Positions 25,257-36,115 are shown, numbered from the stretch's first letter. The stretch is DNA of 55,000 bases from Aneurinibacillus soli (GCF_002355375.1 NZ_AP017312.1:232501-287500); one strand, 5' to 3'. Notes: generated by a model from the letters alone, not told the origin. Numbers and translations: made by a program.

Positions 25257-26891
25257 TTATTCATGCAGCAGACGCAGGCGTTTAAGTAAGGGAACGAGTC
25301 TGCGCCCCGCCTTTGTACTCTCCAGATCGGACCGCGTTACCGTTCCCGACAGCAACAACGCTGCCGCATACATCATCACACCCGCTCCTACGGCAGCCAG
25401 ACTAACCGCTGTGAAATACAGTCGTGGGGAAGAAATAAGACCTGCAAGGCTGTGTTCCGCTGCCTGCCGGGCAACGAATGCAGCAAGCGCCATCATCCCA
25501 ACAGCGGTGAACGGTTTCAAGAAAAACGACACGAACCCGAATCGTGCGCCAGTCAAAGACGCAACAGCGTATACGTTTAATATTGTCGCAATCATGTACG
25601 AACAAGTAGTGGACAGCGACGCACCCACAATGCCAAACATCGGAATAAGCACAATATTAAGCCCCAGCTTAACGAGCACGCCAATCAGCAGGTTGCGAAC
25701 CGGCAGTACGACCTGCCCCACTCCCTGTAGAATCCCTGCGGATGTAATACCAAGCGTTGAGAAAATCGTCGTAAACGCTAGGATGGTCAACGCAGTCGTC
25801 CCGTTTCCGTTCTCATACAACATAACATTCACTGGACCTGCCACGATGGCAAGTCCAATCGAAGCGGGCAACCCGAAGAGGAACGTAAGACGCAATGCCA
25901 GTTCCGTACGTTCGGCAATCAGATGGGACTGCCTCCGTGCCTGGGCCTCCGCAATGGCCGGAACAATCGACAGTGACAGTGCTGTCGCAAGGAATGCGGC
26001 AAACTGTACAAGTGGCTGGCCCCGGTCGAATACCCCTTTTAATACATACGCCTCGTCTGATCCATATCCTCCCCGCATGAGCATACTTACAACAGAGAAC
26101 GAATCAGCGAGCTGCATGAGTGGGAGCACAAGCGACCCAAGACAGATGGGAATCGCATAATAAAAAAGCTTGCGAACAATATCGCGCACCGTATCACTTT
26201 GCCCGGTCATTGCTCGGTCATGTACCTGACCATACTGCCGCTGGCTGGCCCCGTTGCGCCGCCAGAACAGAAGCATAATACAAAAGGCAAAACTCGCACC
26301 CGTTACCGCACCAAAGACTGCACCCGACCCGGCCAGGTATACATCTCCGGTTGTTTTCATAAACCAATACGATAGGATAATAATGGTGGTAACTCGGACG
26401 AACTGCTCCCCAATCTGTGATACAGCAGTCGGTACCATGTTGTGATGCCCCTGGAAATAACCTCGCATCGCTGCCATAATCGGCACGATTAGAAGTGCAA
26501 ATGAAACACTCCGAATCGGCTGCGTCAATCGCACATCTCGCATAAGCGAAGCAATCCACGGTGCGCTGGCCCATAGCAGCACAAAAAACAGCAGTCCCGT
26601 TATACTCAGCACTACGGCTGATACACGAAAAACACGCCTGGCTCCGTATACGTCTCCAACCGCCAACTTCTCTGCGACAAATTTGGAAATCGCAATCGGA
26701 AATCCTGCGGTTGCCAGAATCAAAAGCGCACTATAGAGTGGATACACCTGTGTATATACATAATAGCCCAGGTCACCCGTAATATTTTGATAAGGAATGC
26801 GGTATACGACACCCAGCATCTTTGACAGCAAGGCCCCGGCTCCGAGTATGGCCGCTCCTTTTAAAAATGATGCCCCCTGATCCCTGGACAT
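25257..26891 (-). CDS. MOP-family polysaccharide/lipid flippase, SpoVB/YabM-like
   Basis: Polytopic membrane protein of 544 residues in the MurJ/SpoVB/Wzx superfamily. It starts GASFLKGAAILGAGALLSKMLGVVYRIPYQ, the usual SpoVB/YabM opening, and has about 14 hydrophobic segments ending in a basic tail (RRLVPLLKRLRLLHE). It is expected to export lipid-linked cell wall or cortex precursors. Its place between spoVT and mazG matches B. subtilis yabM; SpoVB is a paralogue, so the exact substrate is open. Confidence 0.88.
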   Translation of the reverse strand: MSRDQGASFLKGAAILGAGALLSKMLGVVYRIPYQNITGDLGYYVYTQVYPLYSALLILATAGFPIAISKFVAEKLAVGDVYGARRVFRVSAVVLSITGLLFFVLLWASAPWIASLMRDVRLTQPIRSVSFALLIVPIMAAMRGYFQGHHNMVPTAVSQIGEQFVRVTTIIILSYWFMKTTGDVYLAGSGAVFGAVTGASFAFCIMLLFWRRNGASQRQYGQVHDRAMTGQSDTVRDIVRKLFYYAIPICLGSLVLPLMQLADSFSVVSMLMRGGYGSDEAYVLKGVFDRGQPLVQFAAFLATALSLSIVPAIAEAQARRQSHLIAERTELALRLTFLFGLPASIGLAIVAGPVNVMLYENGNGTTALTILAFTTIFSTLGITSAGILQGVGQVVLPVRNLLIGVLVKLGLNIVLIPMFGIVGASLSTTCSYMIATILNVYAVASLTGARFGFVSFFLKPFTAVGMMALAAFVARQAAEHSLAGLISSPRLYFTAVSLAAVGAGVMMYAAALLLSGTVTRSDLESTKAGRRLVPLLKRLRLLHE

Positions 26892-26926
26892 AGATTCCCC
26901 TCTCTTTTCCCGGTAAATTCCTGGTT

Positions 26927-26932
26927 ATTATA
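26927..26932 (-). promoter_or_regulatory. Extended -10 before the SpoVB-like gene
   Basis: Minus-strand TGGTATAAT, a TGn-TATAAT element, lies about 35 bp before the start codon and downstream of the spoVT terminator. No convincing -35 was seen. Confidence 0.45.
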
Positions 26933-27024
26933 CCATAAAACTACTTGGCTGAAGGCACTGCCGGACTTGCCCCCTGTTAGTAAGCTTATGCGTCCCTTCC
27001 TTCTAACTTGTCTGCTTTTCACAA

Positions 27025-27068
27025 AAGAAAAAAGCTTCCCGCCAGGTTGCCCCTGTGGAAAGCTTTCT
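27025..27068 (-). terminator. Terminator after spoVT
   Basis: Minus-strand AAGCTTTCC (27057-27065) pairs with GGGAAGCTT (27032-27040), one G-U pair, followed by TTTTTC. Confidence 0.88.
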
Positions 27069-27071
27069 TTT

Positions 27072-27614
27072 TTATTGCTCCATCTGTTTGGCCAGAAAGC
27101 CTGCGGCAGTCTCTGCAAGCTTCACTTCCAGATCCGCCATTTTTACCTGCTCTTCTTTCGTCAGGAGAATGACAGCACCGATTGGGTCGCCCCCTGCAAT
27201 AATCGGGGCAATGACATACGACGTATACGGGTCTTCATTGTCACGGATAATTTCGTACTCTCCTGCATTCGTTTGCAGGGTTACTTTGCGGTCTTCCATG
27301 CACGATTCGATAATTTCACCGACTGGCTTATCCATATACTCTTTCTTCGAAGCCCCGGATACAGCAATGATTGTATCACGGTCGCTAATCAGCGTAATAT
27401 GGTTCGTGCTTTCAAACAGAGAATCGGCATATTCTTTCGCAAAATCTCCGAGTTCGCCAATTGGCGAATATTTCTTCAGAATAACTTCCCCGTCGCGATC
27501 AACGAAAATTTCGAGCGGATCGCCTTCCCGAATACGAAGCGTACGGCGAATTTCTTTCGGAATAACAACACGCCCCAGATCGTCGATACGGCGAACAATT
27601 CCAGTTGCTTTCAT
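27072..27614 (-). CDS. spoVT: Stage V sporulation transcription factor SpoVT
   Basis: Forespore regulator that tunes sigma-G-dependent genes. The 180-residue protein has an N-terminal AbrB-type swapped-hairpin DNA-binding domain (MKATGIVRRIDDLGRVVIPK, IRREGDPLEIF-like region) and a C-terminal GAF-like domain (ITLISDRDTIIAVSGASKKE). The ATG at 27614 gives the family start; the upstream frame to 27659 does not. Its N-terminal half is a paralogue of AbrB, encoded at 46396-46647 in this window. Confidence 0.96.
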   Translation of the reverse strand: MKATGIVRRIDDLGRVVIPKEIRRTLRIREGDPLEIFVDRDGEVILKKYSPIGELGDFAKEYADSLFESTNHITLISDRDTIIAVSGASKKEYMDKPVGEIIESCMEDRKVTLQTNAGEYEIIRDNEDPYTSYVIAPIIAGGDPIGAVILLTKEEQVKMADLEVKLAETAAGFLAKQMEQ

Positions 27615-27674
27615 AAGTTCTTGATGCCTCGCTTTCTTGGAGTAATGACATGACTGCAACTTCTAACTTGCTTG

Positions 27675-27705
27675 TAGTATTTATCCCCTGCTTGGAGAAT
27701 ATTCA
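27675..27705 (-). promoter_or_regulatory. Sigma-G promoter of spoVT
   Basis: Minus-strand TGAATA (27700-27705), 18-bp spacer, AATACTA (27675-27681). This fits the forespore sigma-G pattern TGAATA / CATACTA with one mismatch. spoVT is sigma-G dependent in B. subtilis. Confidence 0.75.
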
Positions 27706-27732
27706 CCATACATACCACAGTAAAATGCAACC

Positions 27733-27775
27733 GAAAAAAAAACCGCTCTTTCTGAATGAAAAAGCGGTTTTTCTA
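27733..27775 (-). terminator. Terminator after prsA
   Basis: AACCGCT (27741-27747) pairs with AGCGGTT (27763-27769) plus flanking A/T runs on both sides, a canonical bidirectional-looking terminator. Confidence 0.88.
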
Positions 27776-27783
27776 CTCTTTTC

Positions 27784-28830
27784 TTATTGATTAGCTGGTT
27801 TCGGAGCTGGCTGCTGCGCTGGTGCCGGTGAAACCGGGGTCTGTCCAGGCTGATTTGGAGCTGTCTGTTTTGGCTGCTCTTTGATCATAGCAGCTGGAAT
27901 TTTTTCTTCTTTGATAATTCCCTTTAACTTATTCGTATAGAAGTCGTTTTCTTTCTGCTGTGCTAACATGCGGGTAATGTCTTTTTCCACTTTAGCATAC
28001 GGCTCATCTGTACGTTTCTCAATGCGCATAATGTGATAGCCGTATTCCGTTTCGATCGGATCGCTGATTTTGTTAAGCGGCAGCGTCATGGCAGCTTTGC
28101 GGTACGCTTCCGCTGTTTGTGCAAGCGGGAAATCTTCCATCGTATGGTGATACAGGCCACCTGTTCCTTTGCTACCCGGATCATCCGTGTTTTCTTTAGC
28201 TAGCTTCGCGAAGTCCGCACCACCGCGCAGTTCTTTTACAAGCGCGTCCGCTTTTTTCTTCGCTTCTGCTTTTGATCGTTTTTCCGTCGAAATCAGAATA
28301 TGGCGCACATCAGCCGATGTCAGGAAACCCTGCGCTTTTGCCTGCTCATATTCTTTCTTTTTATCTGCTTCCGGGATGCCATTCGAGAAATACGTAATCA
28401 GCTTGAGCTGGCTCAAGAAGAAATCCTCTACATCTTTCTTTGTCACGTTCTTTTCTTTGTAGTACTGATCAATGGTTTTACCCTTCTCAAGCTGCGCTTT
28501 GTTCATATCTTCAAACTGCTTGAAGTTTGCTTCTGCTTCCTTTTTCATGTCATCTGTTTCTTTTACTTGATCGGCAATATGCGCAGTCAAAATCTCATAA
28601 TGAAGAACCGATGTCAGAGCATCTTTATTTCCTGCTTTAATCTGTTCACCAATACCCGGTTCAATGGCCTCAACGATCGCAATATAATTCTTGTACTGAG
28701 ACTCCGTGATCACTTTATTATTATCGTATTTTGCTACTGTCACTTCTTGTTTTCCACATCCTGCAAGCAGGATTGCTGTTGCCAGCACACCTGTACCAAT
28801 CAGGCGGCCAATCCGTTTATTTTGCCACAT
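27784..28830 (-). CDS. prsA: PrsA-type foldase lipoprotein (parvulin peptidyl-prolyl isomerase)
   Basis: Extracytoplasmic lipoprotein that folds exported proteins. The N-terminus is a lipoprotein signal (RIGRLIGTGVLATAILLAGC, lipobox LLAGC). An alpha-helical SurA-like region follows, then the parvulin domain (ADVRHILISTEKRSKAEAKK, GADFAKLAKENTDDPGSKGTGG, IETEYGYHIMRIEK) and a Pro/Gln-rich tail (residues ~325-348). It overlaps the 3' end of mfd by 14 bp, with GAGGAAG upstream, so it is coupled to mfd. It is not at this place in B. subtilis. The symbol rests on lipobox plus domain order; other PpiC lipoproteins are possible. Confidence 0.88.
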   Translation of the reverse strand: MWQNKRIGRLIGTGVLATAILLAGCGKQEVTVAKYDNNKVITESQYKNYIAIVEAIEPGIGEQIKAGNKDALTSVLHYEILTAHIADQVKETDDMKKEAEANFKQFEDMNKAQLEKGKTIDQYYKEKNVTKKDVEDFFLSQLKLITYFSNGIPEADKKKEYEQAKAQGFLTSADVRHILISTEKRSKAEAKKKADALVKELRGGADFAKLAKENTDDPGSKGTGGLYHHTMEDFPLAQTAEAYRKAAMTLPLNKISDPIETEYGYHIMRIEKRTDEPYAKVEKDITRMLAQQKENDFYTNKLKGIIKEEKIPAAMIKEQPKQTAPNQPGQTPVSPAPAQQPAPKPANQ

Positions 28831-31800
28831 CTGCTGCTTCCTCGCCTTCTGTTTTCTTTTTTACTGCATCGAATTGCACAAAAAATGTTTCCAGTTGTTC
28901 TACGATCTCTTCTGATTGTAGCCCTTTCACCTTCAGGCTGACTACTACTTGCTGTGCCTGACGTGATAAAGAAATGCGGCGCGACAGCGATCCTTCCAAG
29001 TCGTACAAAATACTCCAGTCCACTTTCGTCGTCTGATCTTCATGGAATGTCAGGAGGACAGCTTCCCCCTTCTGTGCAATCTCTACGATTCGGTTCTCAC
29101 GTGCATATACACGCAACTTAGCTACATGCAGAAGATTCATCACGCTGTGCGGAATCGTTCCGAAACGGTCGATCAGCTCTTCTGTCAAATCATCGAGATC
29201 GCTAAAAGAAGAAGCGGCTGCAAATTTCTTGTACATTTCGATTTTTTGTTTACCGTCCTGAATGTAATCGGACGGAATAAACGCATCAATGGTAATCGTA
29301 ATCTCAGGATGAACCTCTTCTTCTTTTTGCGGTTCACCTTTAAGCTCTTCGATGGCATCCTTAAGCATCTGGCTATATAAATCAAATCCGACTGATGCGA
29401 TAAAGCCATGCTGTTCAGCGCCGAGCAGGTTACCCGCACCGCGAATGGACAAGTCCCGCATCGCGATTTTAAAACCGGAACCAAGCTCCGTGAATTCTTT
29501 AATCGCCTGCAGACGTTTCTCTGCTACTTCTGTCAGCACCTTATCACGCTGATACGTAAAATACGCATAAGCAATTCGATTGGAGCGCCCAACACGCCCT
29601 CGTAGCTGATACAACTGGGATAAACCCATTCGGTCGGCATTCGTGACAATCAATGTGTTTACATTTGGAATATCAACACCTGTTTCAATAATGGTGGTAC
29701 TGACTAGTACATCTGATTCTCCTTCCAGAAAGCTGAGCATGACGGATTCAAGCTCCGTTTCACTCATTTGGCCGTGAGCCACCACTACTTTAGCCTCCGG
29801 CACAAGCATTCGAATCTGCTCGGCCATCTGGTCAATACCCTGTACCTGATTATACAAGAAATACACTTGGCCTTCACGTGCAAGTTCGCGCTCAACTGCT
29901 TCCCGTACAAGACCTGCGCTATATTCCATTACATACGTCTGAACCGGGAACCGATTCTCCGGTGGTGTCTCAATGACGGACAGATCTCGCACACCGAGCA
30001 TGGACATATGAAGCGTGCGCGGGATTGGCGTTGCCGTCAGGGTCAGTACATCGACGTTCGTTTTCAGACGCTTCAGCTTTTCCTTGTGAGTCACACCGAA
30101 TCGTTGTTCTTCATCCACAATAAGCAGGCCAAGATCTTTGAATATGACATCCTTGGACAGCAGGCGGTGTGTCCCGATGACAATATCAACCGTTCCGTCT
30201 TTCACGCCTTTGAGCGTCTGCGTCTGTTCCTTGCGGGTACGGAAGCGGCTAATCACAGAAATAGTAACCGGATAATCCGCAAAACGCTCCCGGAATGTCT
30301 CGTAATGCTGCTGTGCCAAAATCGTAGTCGGCACAAGTATAGCTACCTGCTTGCCGTCCATCACTGACTTAAAGGCAGCGCGAATGGCCACTTCCGTCTT
30401 CCCATAGCCCACATCTCCACACAACAGACGATCCATCGGACGGGGCATTTCCATATCTTCTTTTATCTCACAAATTGTGCGCAGCTGGTCATCTGTCTCA
30501 TCATACGGGAACATCGCTTCGAACTCCCGCATTTCTTCTCCGTCTTTGCTGAATGCATAACCTCTTGCCTGCTGGCGCTCCGCATACAATTTGATTAGAT
30601 CCTGCGCAATATCCTGAACGGATGCTCGAACTTTATTTTTAACTTTCTTCCAGTCTGTGCCGCCGAGCTTATATACCTTCGGCTCTTTTTCTTCACTGCC
30701 AACATACTTCTGTACCTGATCGATCTGTTCAATCGGTACGTACAGCTTGTCATTGCCTGCATATTTAATATGCAGATAATCTTTATGAATCCCGTTAATA
30801 TCAAGCGTTTCAATGCCGAGATATTTCCCGATCCCATGATTGACATGTACAACGTAATCGCCAACTGCAAGCTCTGTGTAGCTTTTGATCCGCTCAGCAT
30901 TACTCAAATTTTTACGAGTTTTGGATGCCTTGCGCTGCTTCTGCGTGAATACTTCACTTTCTGTAATCACAACCAGATGCTGCATCGGAAGCTCGAATCC
31001 GCCCTGCAGATTGCCAAGCGTAATAACTGGCTGCTTACTTATGAGCGCCTGCTCTGGCTGGAGCACAATATCGGCTTCCATCTCATAGTCGTGAAATACA
31101 TGCTCGAGGCGGCGGGCGCGTTCTTCATCTGCCGCACAAAATATAACGGTCATATTCGATTTCTTCCAGCGCTCTAGCTCACCTTTTAGTACATTCATCT
31201 GACCGTGGAAATTCTGCATGGTTTTGCAATTAAAGTTCACAATATTTTGTGGACTTGTTTTAGGAACCTGTCGTAAGAATAGAGCAACATGTAGAACCGG
31301 ACGCTTTTTGGATGAAAGAATCTCTTCTATAGGATGGGACACCTCTATATCAGGAAGGAATTCTCCTTCCTGAATGAGTGCCGTTTTCCATTCCGCTTCG
31401 TCTTTCTCCATCTGAGCAGCAGACTCTACAATACGGGAAGGCTCATCCACAATAAGCAGAGGCTGGCCGCTCATATACTCTAGCAATGTATGGCGCCCCG
31501 AATATAAAAATGAAATATATTTATAGATTCCAGTAAAGGCATGCCCCTGACGCAACTGCTCGATTTCCCAGCCGACCTTCTCGGCAATCAATTCTTTCAC
31601 TTGTACTGCCTTAATCTTCGGAAGCGTCTCTTTCATATGAGCTTCTACTTTCTCGGCAGCAGCCAGGAAAACATCTCGCTCCCCGAACACTTCGCGGGTC
31701 GGTCCTACTACAATCTCCTGCAAATTCTCAATAGAACGCTGGTCACTGATGTCGAAAGTACGGATCGAATCGATCTCCGTATCAAACAGTTCAATCCGAA

Positions 31801-32374
31801 TCGGATGCATCATATAAGCCGGGAAAATATCTATGATCCCGCCGCGCACACTCATCTCACCGCGCGCCTCTACCATTTCCACTCGCTCATACCCGAGTGC
31901 AATCATTTTCTCCAGAAAGATTTCTCTATCGATCTCATTGCCAACTGTAAACGTAATTCGAGCCTGGCGCCATTTCTCCACCGGCACCACAGAGCGACGT
32001 ACGCCTGCATACGGCACAATCAAAATACCGCGCTTTCCACTCGAGAGCGCATTCAACACCTCAAGACGCTGGCTGAGCGTTTCCGGGCTTGAAATTGCCA
32101 CTTCAGAGAGGACCATTTCATTTGCCGGATATAGCCATAACTCTTCTCCCGGTATGAACTGGCTTAAATCGTCATGTACTTTTTGTGCTTGATACATATT
32201 GTGCGTGACAATGACAAGTGGCCGCGCCATTTTTTGATACAGCGCGGCAAAAAACACCTGACGCGCCGAACCTCCAAGTCCTGATGCAAGCTGTTCGCGC
32301 AATCCTCGTTCATATCCGCTGACGATGGTTGCAAACTCATCATCATGCATAAAGGTCTCTATCAGACCTTTCAT
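28817..32374 (-). CDS. mfd: Transcription-repair coupling factor Mfd
   Basis: SF2 translocase that removes stalled RNA polymerase and recruits UvrA to the lesion. The 1185-residue length is usual. It has an N-terminal UvrB-like part ([20 protein letters not shown]), the CarD-like RNA-polymerase-interacting domain ([20 protein letters not shown]), helicase motif [20 protein letters not shown], motif [13 protein letters not shown], motif [17 protein letters not shown], motif [13 protein letters not shown], and the C-terminal TRCF domain. Sits between fin and prsA. Confidence 0.97.
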   Translation of the reverse strand: MKGLIETFMHDDEFATIVSGYERGLREQLASGLGGSARQVFFAALYQKMARPLVIVTHNMYQAQKVHDDLSQFIPGEELWLYPANEMVLSEVAISSPETLSQRLEVLNALSSGKRGILIVPYAGVRRSVVPVEKWRQARITFTVGNEIDREIFLEKMIALGYERVEMVEARGEMSVRGGIIDIFPAYMMHPIRIELFDTEIDSIRTFDISDQRSIENLQEIVVGPTREVFGERDVFLAAAEKVEAHMKETLPKIKAVQVKELIAEKVGWEIEQLRQGHAFTGIYKYISFLYSGRHTLLEYMSGQPLLIVDEPSRIVESAAQMEKDEAEWKTALIQEGEFLPDIEVSHPIEEILSSKKRPVLHVALFLRQVPKTSPQNIVNFNCKTMQNFHGQMNVLKGELERWKKSNMTVIFCAADEERARRLEHVFHDYEMEADIVLQPEQALISKQPVITLGNLQGGFELPMQHLVVITESEVFTQKQRKASKTRKNLSNAERIKSYTELAVGDYVVHVNHGIGKYLGIETLDINGIHKDYLHIKYAGNDKLYVPIEQIDQVQKYVGSEEKEPKVYKLGGTDWKKVKNKVRASVQDIAQDLIKLYAERQQARGYAFSKDGEEMREFEAMFPYDETDDQLRTICEIKEDMEMPRPMDRLLCGDVGYGKTEVAIRAAFKSVMDGKQVAILVPTTILAQQHYETFRERFADYPVTISVISRFRTRKEQTQTLKGVKDGTVDIVIGTHRLLSKDVIFKDLGLLIVDEEQRFGVTHKEKLKRLKTNVDVLTLTATPIPRTLHMSMLGVRDLSVIETPPENRFPVQTYVMEYSAGLVREAVERELAREGQVYFLYNQVQGIDQMAEQIRMLVPEAKVVVAHGQMSETELESVMLSFLEGESDVLVSTTIIETGVDIPNVNTLIVTNADRMGLSQLYQLRGRVGRSNRIAYAYFTYQRDKVLTEVAEKRLQAIKEFTELGSGFKIAMRDLSIRGAGNLLGAEQHGFIASVGFDLYSQMLKDAIEELKGEPQKEEEVHPEITITIDAFIPSDYIQDGKQKIEMYKKFAAASSFSDLDDLTEELIDRFGTIPHSVMNLLHVAKLRVYARENRIVEIAQKGEAVLLTFHEDQTTKVDWSILYDLEGSLSRRISLSRQAQQVVVSLKVKGLQSEEIVEQLETFFVQFDAVKKKTEGEEAADVAK

Positions 32375-32410
32375 ATCCCGTTCCTCCTCCCCACATAGCC
32401 CCTACCATAC

Positions 32411-32440
32411 AAAAAGAAGCCTTAGCGCAAAAGCCAAGGC
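32411..32440 (-). terminator. Terminator after fin
   Basis: Minus-strand GCCTTGGC (32433-32440) pairs with GCTAAGGC (32419-32426), one G-U pair, followed by TTCTTTTTG. Confidence 0.85.
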
Positions 32441-32451
32441 CTTGTCTGCGT

Positions 32452-32673
32452 TTATTGCAAAGGATATGCAAGCTCTGGATAGCGCTCAATCGCTTCACTG
32501 CAAAATTCGCATGTGACACTGGCTATCATATCCCCGTTCGCTTCATAGCTAATTATATGTTTCCTCTCTGTCTCGGTCAAGGAATCGAAGCCTAAGCGCT
32601 GCTCTGTTGCGTCCGGGTGCGTAACAACGGCATGAATGGCATTACAATGCGGACAAATATATCGTATGGTCAT
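32452..32673 (-). CDS. fin: Anti-sigma-F factor Fin (YabK, DUF2757)
   Basis: Small zinc-finger-like protein that helps switch the forespore from sigma-F to sigma-G. The 73-residue protein has two CxxC pairs (YICPHCNA near the start; TCEFCSEAIERYPEL near the end) and RLGFDSLTETERKHII between them. The ATG at 32673 is chosen because GGAGG lies 7 nt upstream; the frame extends to 32736 without Fin similarity. Conserved position between pth and mfd. A sigma-F promoter precedes it. Confidence 0.93.
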   Translation of the reverse strand: MTIRYICPHCNAIHAVVTHPDATEQRLGFDSLTETERKHIISYEANGDMIASVTCEFCSEAIERYPELAYPLQ

Positions 32674-32708
32674 ACGTATGCCTCCAGAAAGAATCATATT
32701 CTCAATCC

Positions 32709-32738
32709 TATTCTGTCCAGAAGCGATTCGTGCCATAC
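32709..32738 (-). promoter_or_regulatory. Sigma-F promoter of fin
   Basis: Minus-strand GTATG (32734-32738), 15-bp spacer, GGACAGAATA (32709-32718). The sigma-F pattern is GYWTA-N15-GGNRANANTW; there is one mismatch in each element. The -35 abuts the pth stop codon. Confidence 0.7.
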
Positions 32739-32739
32739 T

Positions 32740-33303
32740 TTACCCGTTGTATTGGTTCATCACGCGCAAGAACGAAATTTCGGTCCACGCTCTCGATGCT
32801 TCAGCAGCCCGTTTGACAGCTTCTTCAACATCGGCTTTTTGCTCCGGTGGGAATGTGCCAAGCACATAATCCACCACTTTACGACCCGGCTCCGGACGAT
32901 CAATCCCGACCTTAATGCGTTTGAACTCCTGTGTGCCCAGATGTGCAAGTAGTGATTTAATGCCGTTATGTCCACCTGCACTCCCCTTAGTTCGAAGACG
33001 AATTTTACCACATGGTAGATCAAGATCATCATAGATTACCAGCAGATCCTCTTCCGGATCGAGCTTGTAAAAGCTCAGCAGTGGCGACACACATTCCCCG
33101 GACAGATTCATATACGTCAGTGGCTTGACGAGAATGACCTTCTCGGTTCCTACACGCCCTTCCCCAATCAACCCTTTGAACTTACCTTGATTCAGCGCAA
33201 TACCCCATTCATCTGCCAGGCGATCAATTGCCCAGAAGCCTACATTATGTCGTGTCATCTCATACTCACGACCTGGATTACCCAATCCTACAATGACTTT
33301 CAT
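32740..33303 (-). CDS. pth: Peptidyl-tRNA hydrolase (SpoVC)
   Basis: Releases peptides from peptidyl-tRNA that drops off the ribosome. The 187-residue protein has [20 protein letters not shown] with the catalytic His, [26 protein letters not shown] with the conserved Asp, and [12 protein letters not shown]. It follows prs directly; the ctc (rplY-like) gene found between them in B. subtilis is missing. Known as spoVC in B. subtilis because a mutant is blocked in sporulation. Confidence 0.97.
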   Translation of the reverse strand: MKVIVGLGNPGREYEMTRHNVGFWAIDRLADEWGIALNQGKFKGLIGEGRVGTEKVILVKPLTYMNLSGECVSPLLSFYKLDPEEDLLVIYDDLDLPCGKIRLRTKGSAGGHNGIKSLLAHLGTQEFKRIKVGIDRPEPGRKVVDYVLGTFPPEQKADVEEAVKRAAEASRAWTEISFLRVMNQYNG

Positions 33304-33317
33304 ACGTTCTCCTCCAT

Positions 33318-33349
33318 TACAAAAAAGCGCACCCGCTCAGGATGCGCTT
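33318..33349 (-). terminator. Terminator after prs
   Basis: Minus-strand AAGCGCA (33325-33331 complement) pairs with TGCGCTT (33343-33349 complement) around an 11-nt loop and is followed by TTTTG. Confidence 0.88.
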
Positions 33350-33362
33350 ATCTTGCATTCAA

Positions 33363-34313
33363 TTAGTCAAACAGCTTGCTTACTGACAGTTCTTCATGGA
33401 CACGAATAATCGCTTCCCCGATGATCGGCGCAACAGAAAGAGACTTAATTTTTTCACTCTGTTTTTCCGGTCCGAGCGGAATAGAGTTTGTTACGATCAA
33501 TTCTTTGATGCTTGAATTCTCGATACGCTCGATTGCTGGACCAGACAATACAGGGTGCGTACAGCATGCATATACAGCTTTTGCTCCAGCTTCCATCAGT
33601 GCATGAGCTGCCAGTGTAATCGTACCAGCTGTATCGATGATGTCATCAATAATAATCGCTGTTCTGCCTTCAATATTACCCACGATATTCATCACTTCCG
33701 CCACGTTCGGCTCCGGACGGCGTTTGTCAATGATGGCAATCGGCGCTTCCAGACGTTCAGCCAGTTTACGAGCACGTGTTACACCGCCATGGTCAGGTGA
33801 TACAACGACAATGTCTTCGAGATTTTTATCTGCGAAGTGCTTGCCGAGAATCGGCACACCAAGCAAATGGTCAACTGGAATATCAAAGAAGCCTTGAATC
33901 TGAGTCGCATGGAGGTCCATAGTGATCACACGATGCGCTCCGGCCGTTTCAATCAGGTTCGCTACCAGCTTCGCTGTGATCGGATCACGCGCGCGCGCTT
34001 TACGATCCTGACGAGCATACCCATAATACGGAATTACAACATTGATGCTTTTTGCAGATGCACGTTTTAATGCATCTACCATAACGAGCAGCTCCATCAG
34101 GTGCTCATTAACTGGGGCACTTGTGGACTGAATGACGAATACGTCCGCACCGCGAACACTTTCGTTTAGCTTAATTTGTACTTCCCCGTCACTAAAATGT
34201 ATAACTTGCGCATTTCCCATCGGAAGACCAATATGATCTACGATTTCTTTTGCCAGAGCCGGGTTTGCATTACACGTAAAGACCTTCAATTTCGGGTCGC
34301 GATAATTCGCCAT
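33363..34313 (-). CDS. prs: Ribose-phosphate pyrophosphokinase
   Basis: Makes PRPP from ribose 5-phosphate and ATP, feeding purine, pyrimidine, NAD and Trp/His synthesis; users in this window include hpt, nadC and PurR as sensor. The 316-residue class I enzyme has [54 protein letters not shown] and the PRPP loop [13 protein letters not shown]. It is 30 bp downstream of glmU, the conserved pair. Confidence 0.97.
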   Translation of the reverse strand: MANYRDPKLKVFTCNANPALAKEIVDHIGLPMGNAQVIHFSDGEVQIKLNESVRGADVFVIQSTSAPVNEHLMELLVMVDALKRASAKSINVVIPYYGYARQDRKARARDPITAKLVANLIETAGAHRVITMDLHATQIQGFFDIPVDHLLGVPILGKHFADKNLEDIVVVSPDHGGVTRARKLAERLEAPIAIIDKRRPEPNVAEVMNIVGNIEGRTAIIIDDIIDTAGTITLAAHALMEAGAKAVYACCTHPVLSGPAIERIENSSIKELIVTNSIPLGPEKQSEKIKSLSVAPIIGEAIIRVHEELSVSKLFD

Positions 34314-34343
34314 ACTGCTCTATAACCTCCATACTGTCTATAC

Positions 34344-35708
34344 TTATTTCTTTATAATTTTGCTTGCATAATTTTCTTTGTTCGTCTGGCGTGTACGGGC
34401 GATGGCAAGTGCGCCATCCGGAACATCCTGATTGATGGTGGAACCTGCAGCAATATATGCTCCTTCTCCCACTGTTACCGGCGCTATCAGATTCGTGTTA
34501 CATCCGACGAAAGAGCCGTCTCCTACAACCGTCTTATACTTCTTCACGCCATCGTAGTTCACCGTTACCGTACCGCATCCTACATTTACATCGGCACCGA
34601 TCTCCGCATCTCCAAGATACGTAAGATGCGAAACTTTACTACCCTTGCCAAGTGTCGTATTTTTTAACTCGACGAAATCGCCGACCTTAGCGCCCTCTCC
34701 TACATGTGAGTTCGGACGCACATACGCAAACGGCCCAACCGTTGCATCGCTGTCAACACGGCTGTCCATCAATACGGACTGCTTAATGTGAACACGATCT
34801 CCTACTTCACAATTCGTAAGCTGTGAGTTCGGTCCAATTATGCAATCTTCTCCAATGACAGTACCGGCTCCAATCAACGCACCCGGGTAAATCACAGTAT
34901 CGCGGCCAATTACCACATTCGTTTCGATATACGTATTCTGTGGATCAATTATAGTCACACCTGCACGCATATGAGCTTCAAGAATCCGGCTACGCATCAT
35001 AGATTCCGCTTTTGCAAGCGCTACACGATCATTCACCCCAATGGTTACTTCATCTGTAACGGATGCTTCAATGCTTTGGCCGTCCTTCTGTAAAATTTCA
35101 ATCACATCAGTCAGGTAAAATTCACCCTGCGCATTTTTATTATCTACTTTCTTCAATGCTGCGAACAGTTTCTGGTTATCAAAGCAATATGTGCCTGTGT
35201 TGATCTCCTGAACACGCTGTTCCTCTTCATTCGCATCTTTCTGCTCTACAATGCGCTCAACTTGTCCCTGTGCATTACGAATAATGCGTCCGTACCCTGT
35301 TGGATTGTCCATAACCCGGGTTAGAATCGTTCCGGCAGCTCCGCTCGCTTCATGGTCTGCTGTAAGCTTCGCTAATGTATCCGCGCTAATGAGAGGCTCG
35401 TCCCCGGAAAGCACAAGGGTAGTCCCCGGCGCATCTTCCAAGAGAGGAGCAACCTGCGTGACTGCGTGTGCTGTTCCAAGTTGCTGCTCCTGCATGACAT
35501 ACTCAACATGCGTGCCAAGCTGCTCCTGTACTTTCTCCGCTCCATGCCCAACCACTACAACAATGCGGTTTACGTTCAGCTCTTGCAGGTTATCCACGAC
35601 GTGCTGAACCATCGGCTTGCCGCAAACGGGGTGCAGCACTTTGTACAGCTTCGATTTCATTCGTGTGCCCTGTCCGGCAGCTAATACGACCGCAAATTTA
35701 TCTGACAT
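34344..35708 (-). CDS. glmU: Bifunctional GlmU: GlcN-1-P acetyltransferase / GlcNAc-1-P uridylyltransferase
   Basis: Makes UDP-GlcNAc for peptidoglycan and teichoic acids. The 454-residue protein has the N-terminal nucleotidyltransferase motif [37 protein letters not shown], and a C-terminal left-handed beta helix with hexapeptide repeats ([34 protein letters not shown]) ending in the usual [14 protein letters not shown] tail. Confidence 0.97.
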   Translation of the reverse strand: MSDKFAVVLAAGQGTRMKSKLYKVLHPVCGKPMVQHVVDNLQELNVNRIVVVVGHGAEKVQEQLGTHVEYVMQEQQLGTAHAVTQVAPLLEDAPGTTLVLSGDEPLISADTLAKLTADHEASGAAGTILTRVMDNPTGYGRIIRNAQGQVERIVEQKDANEEEQRVQEINTGTYCFDNQKLFAALKKVDNKNAQGEFYLTDVIEILQKDGQSIEASVTDEVTIGVNDRVALAKAESMMRSRILEAHMRAGVTIIDPQNTYIETNVVIGRDTVIYPGALIGAGTVIGEDCIIGPNSQLTNCEVGDRVHIKQSVLMDSRVDSDATVGPFAYVRPNSHVGEGAKVGDFVELKNTTLGKGSKVSHLTYLGDAEIGADVNVGCGTVTVNYDGVKKYKTVVGDGSFVGCNTNLIAPVTVGEGAYIAAGSTINQDVPDGALAIARTRQTNKENYASKIIKK

Positions 35709-35775
35709 AGTACCCTCCCGTTTCGAATAAGTTCCACAATGACTATATCTTAATTAGGCCTTGATTTCAAGGCAA

Positions 35776-35806
35776 AAGAAAAAGAGGCCCCTCTATGTGG
35801 CCCCTT
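35776..35806 (-). terminator. Terminator after spoVG
   Basis: Minus-strand AAGGGGCC (35799-35806) pairs with GGCCTCTT (35782-35789), one G-U pair, followed by TTTC and more T-rich sequence. Confidence 0.82.
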
Positions 35807-35821
35807 GTTTACAACTGTTTT

Positions 35822-36115
35822 TTACGCGCCCTCTTCTACGAGTTCTTCACTCTCTACAACTTCTCCTACACGTTCGTATTCAGCCAGTACAGCGGCTTGA
35901 ATCTTTTCGCGAGTAGACGAAGAGATTGGATGCGCGATGTCGCGGAATTCCCCTTCTGGCGTACGTTTGCTCGGCATTGCCACAAACATACCGTTGTTAC
36001 CATCGATAACGCGGATGTCATGAACCACGAATTCATTATCGATCGTAATGGAACAGATCGCTTTCATGCGTCCATCTGTGTTGACGCGGCGGAGTCTTAC
36101 GTCCGTCACTTCCAT
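35822..36115 (-). CDS. spoVG: Regulatory RNA/DNA-binding protein SpoVG
   Basis: Small regulator that affects asymmetric septation and cortex formation in Bacillus. The 97 residues start [20 protein letters not shown] and contain the conserved core [20 protein letters not shown] and [10 protein letters not shown], with an acidic tail. It lies between ridA and glmU. A sigma-H promoter is directly upstream with a terminator behind it, so it is transcribed alone as in B. subtilis. Confidence 0.97.
   Translation of the reverse strand: MEVTDVRLRRVNTDGRMKAICSITIDNEFVVHDIRVIDGNNGMFVAMPSKRTPEGEFRDIAHPISSSTREKIQAAVLAEYERVGEVVESEELVEEGA

Noticed and set aside
28300-28941. Long hydrophobic plus-strand frame opposite prsA/mfd
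   Set aside because: Apparent membrane character comes from reading Lys/Glu-rich codons in antisense; no start signals.
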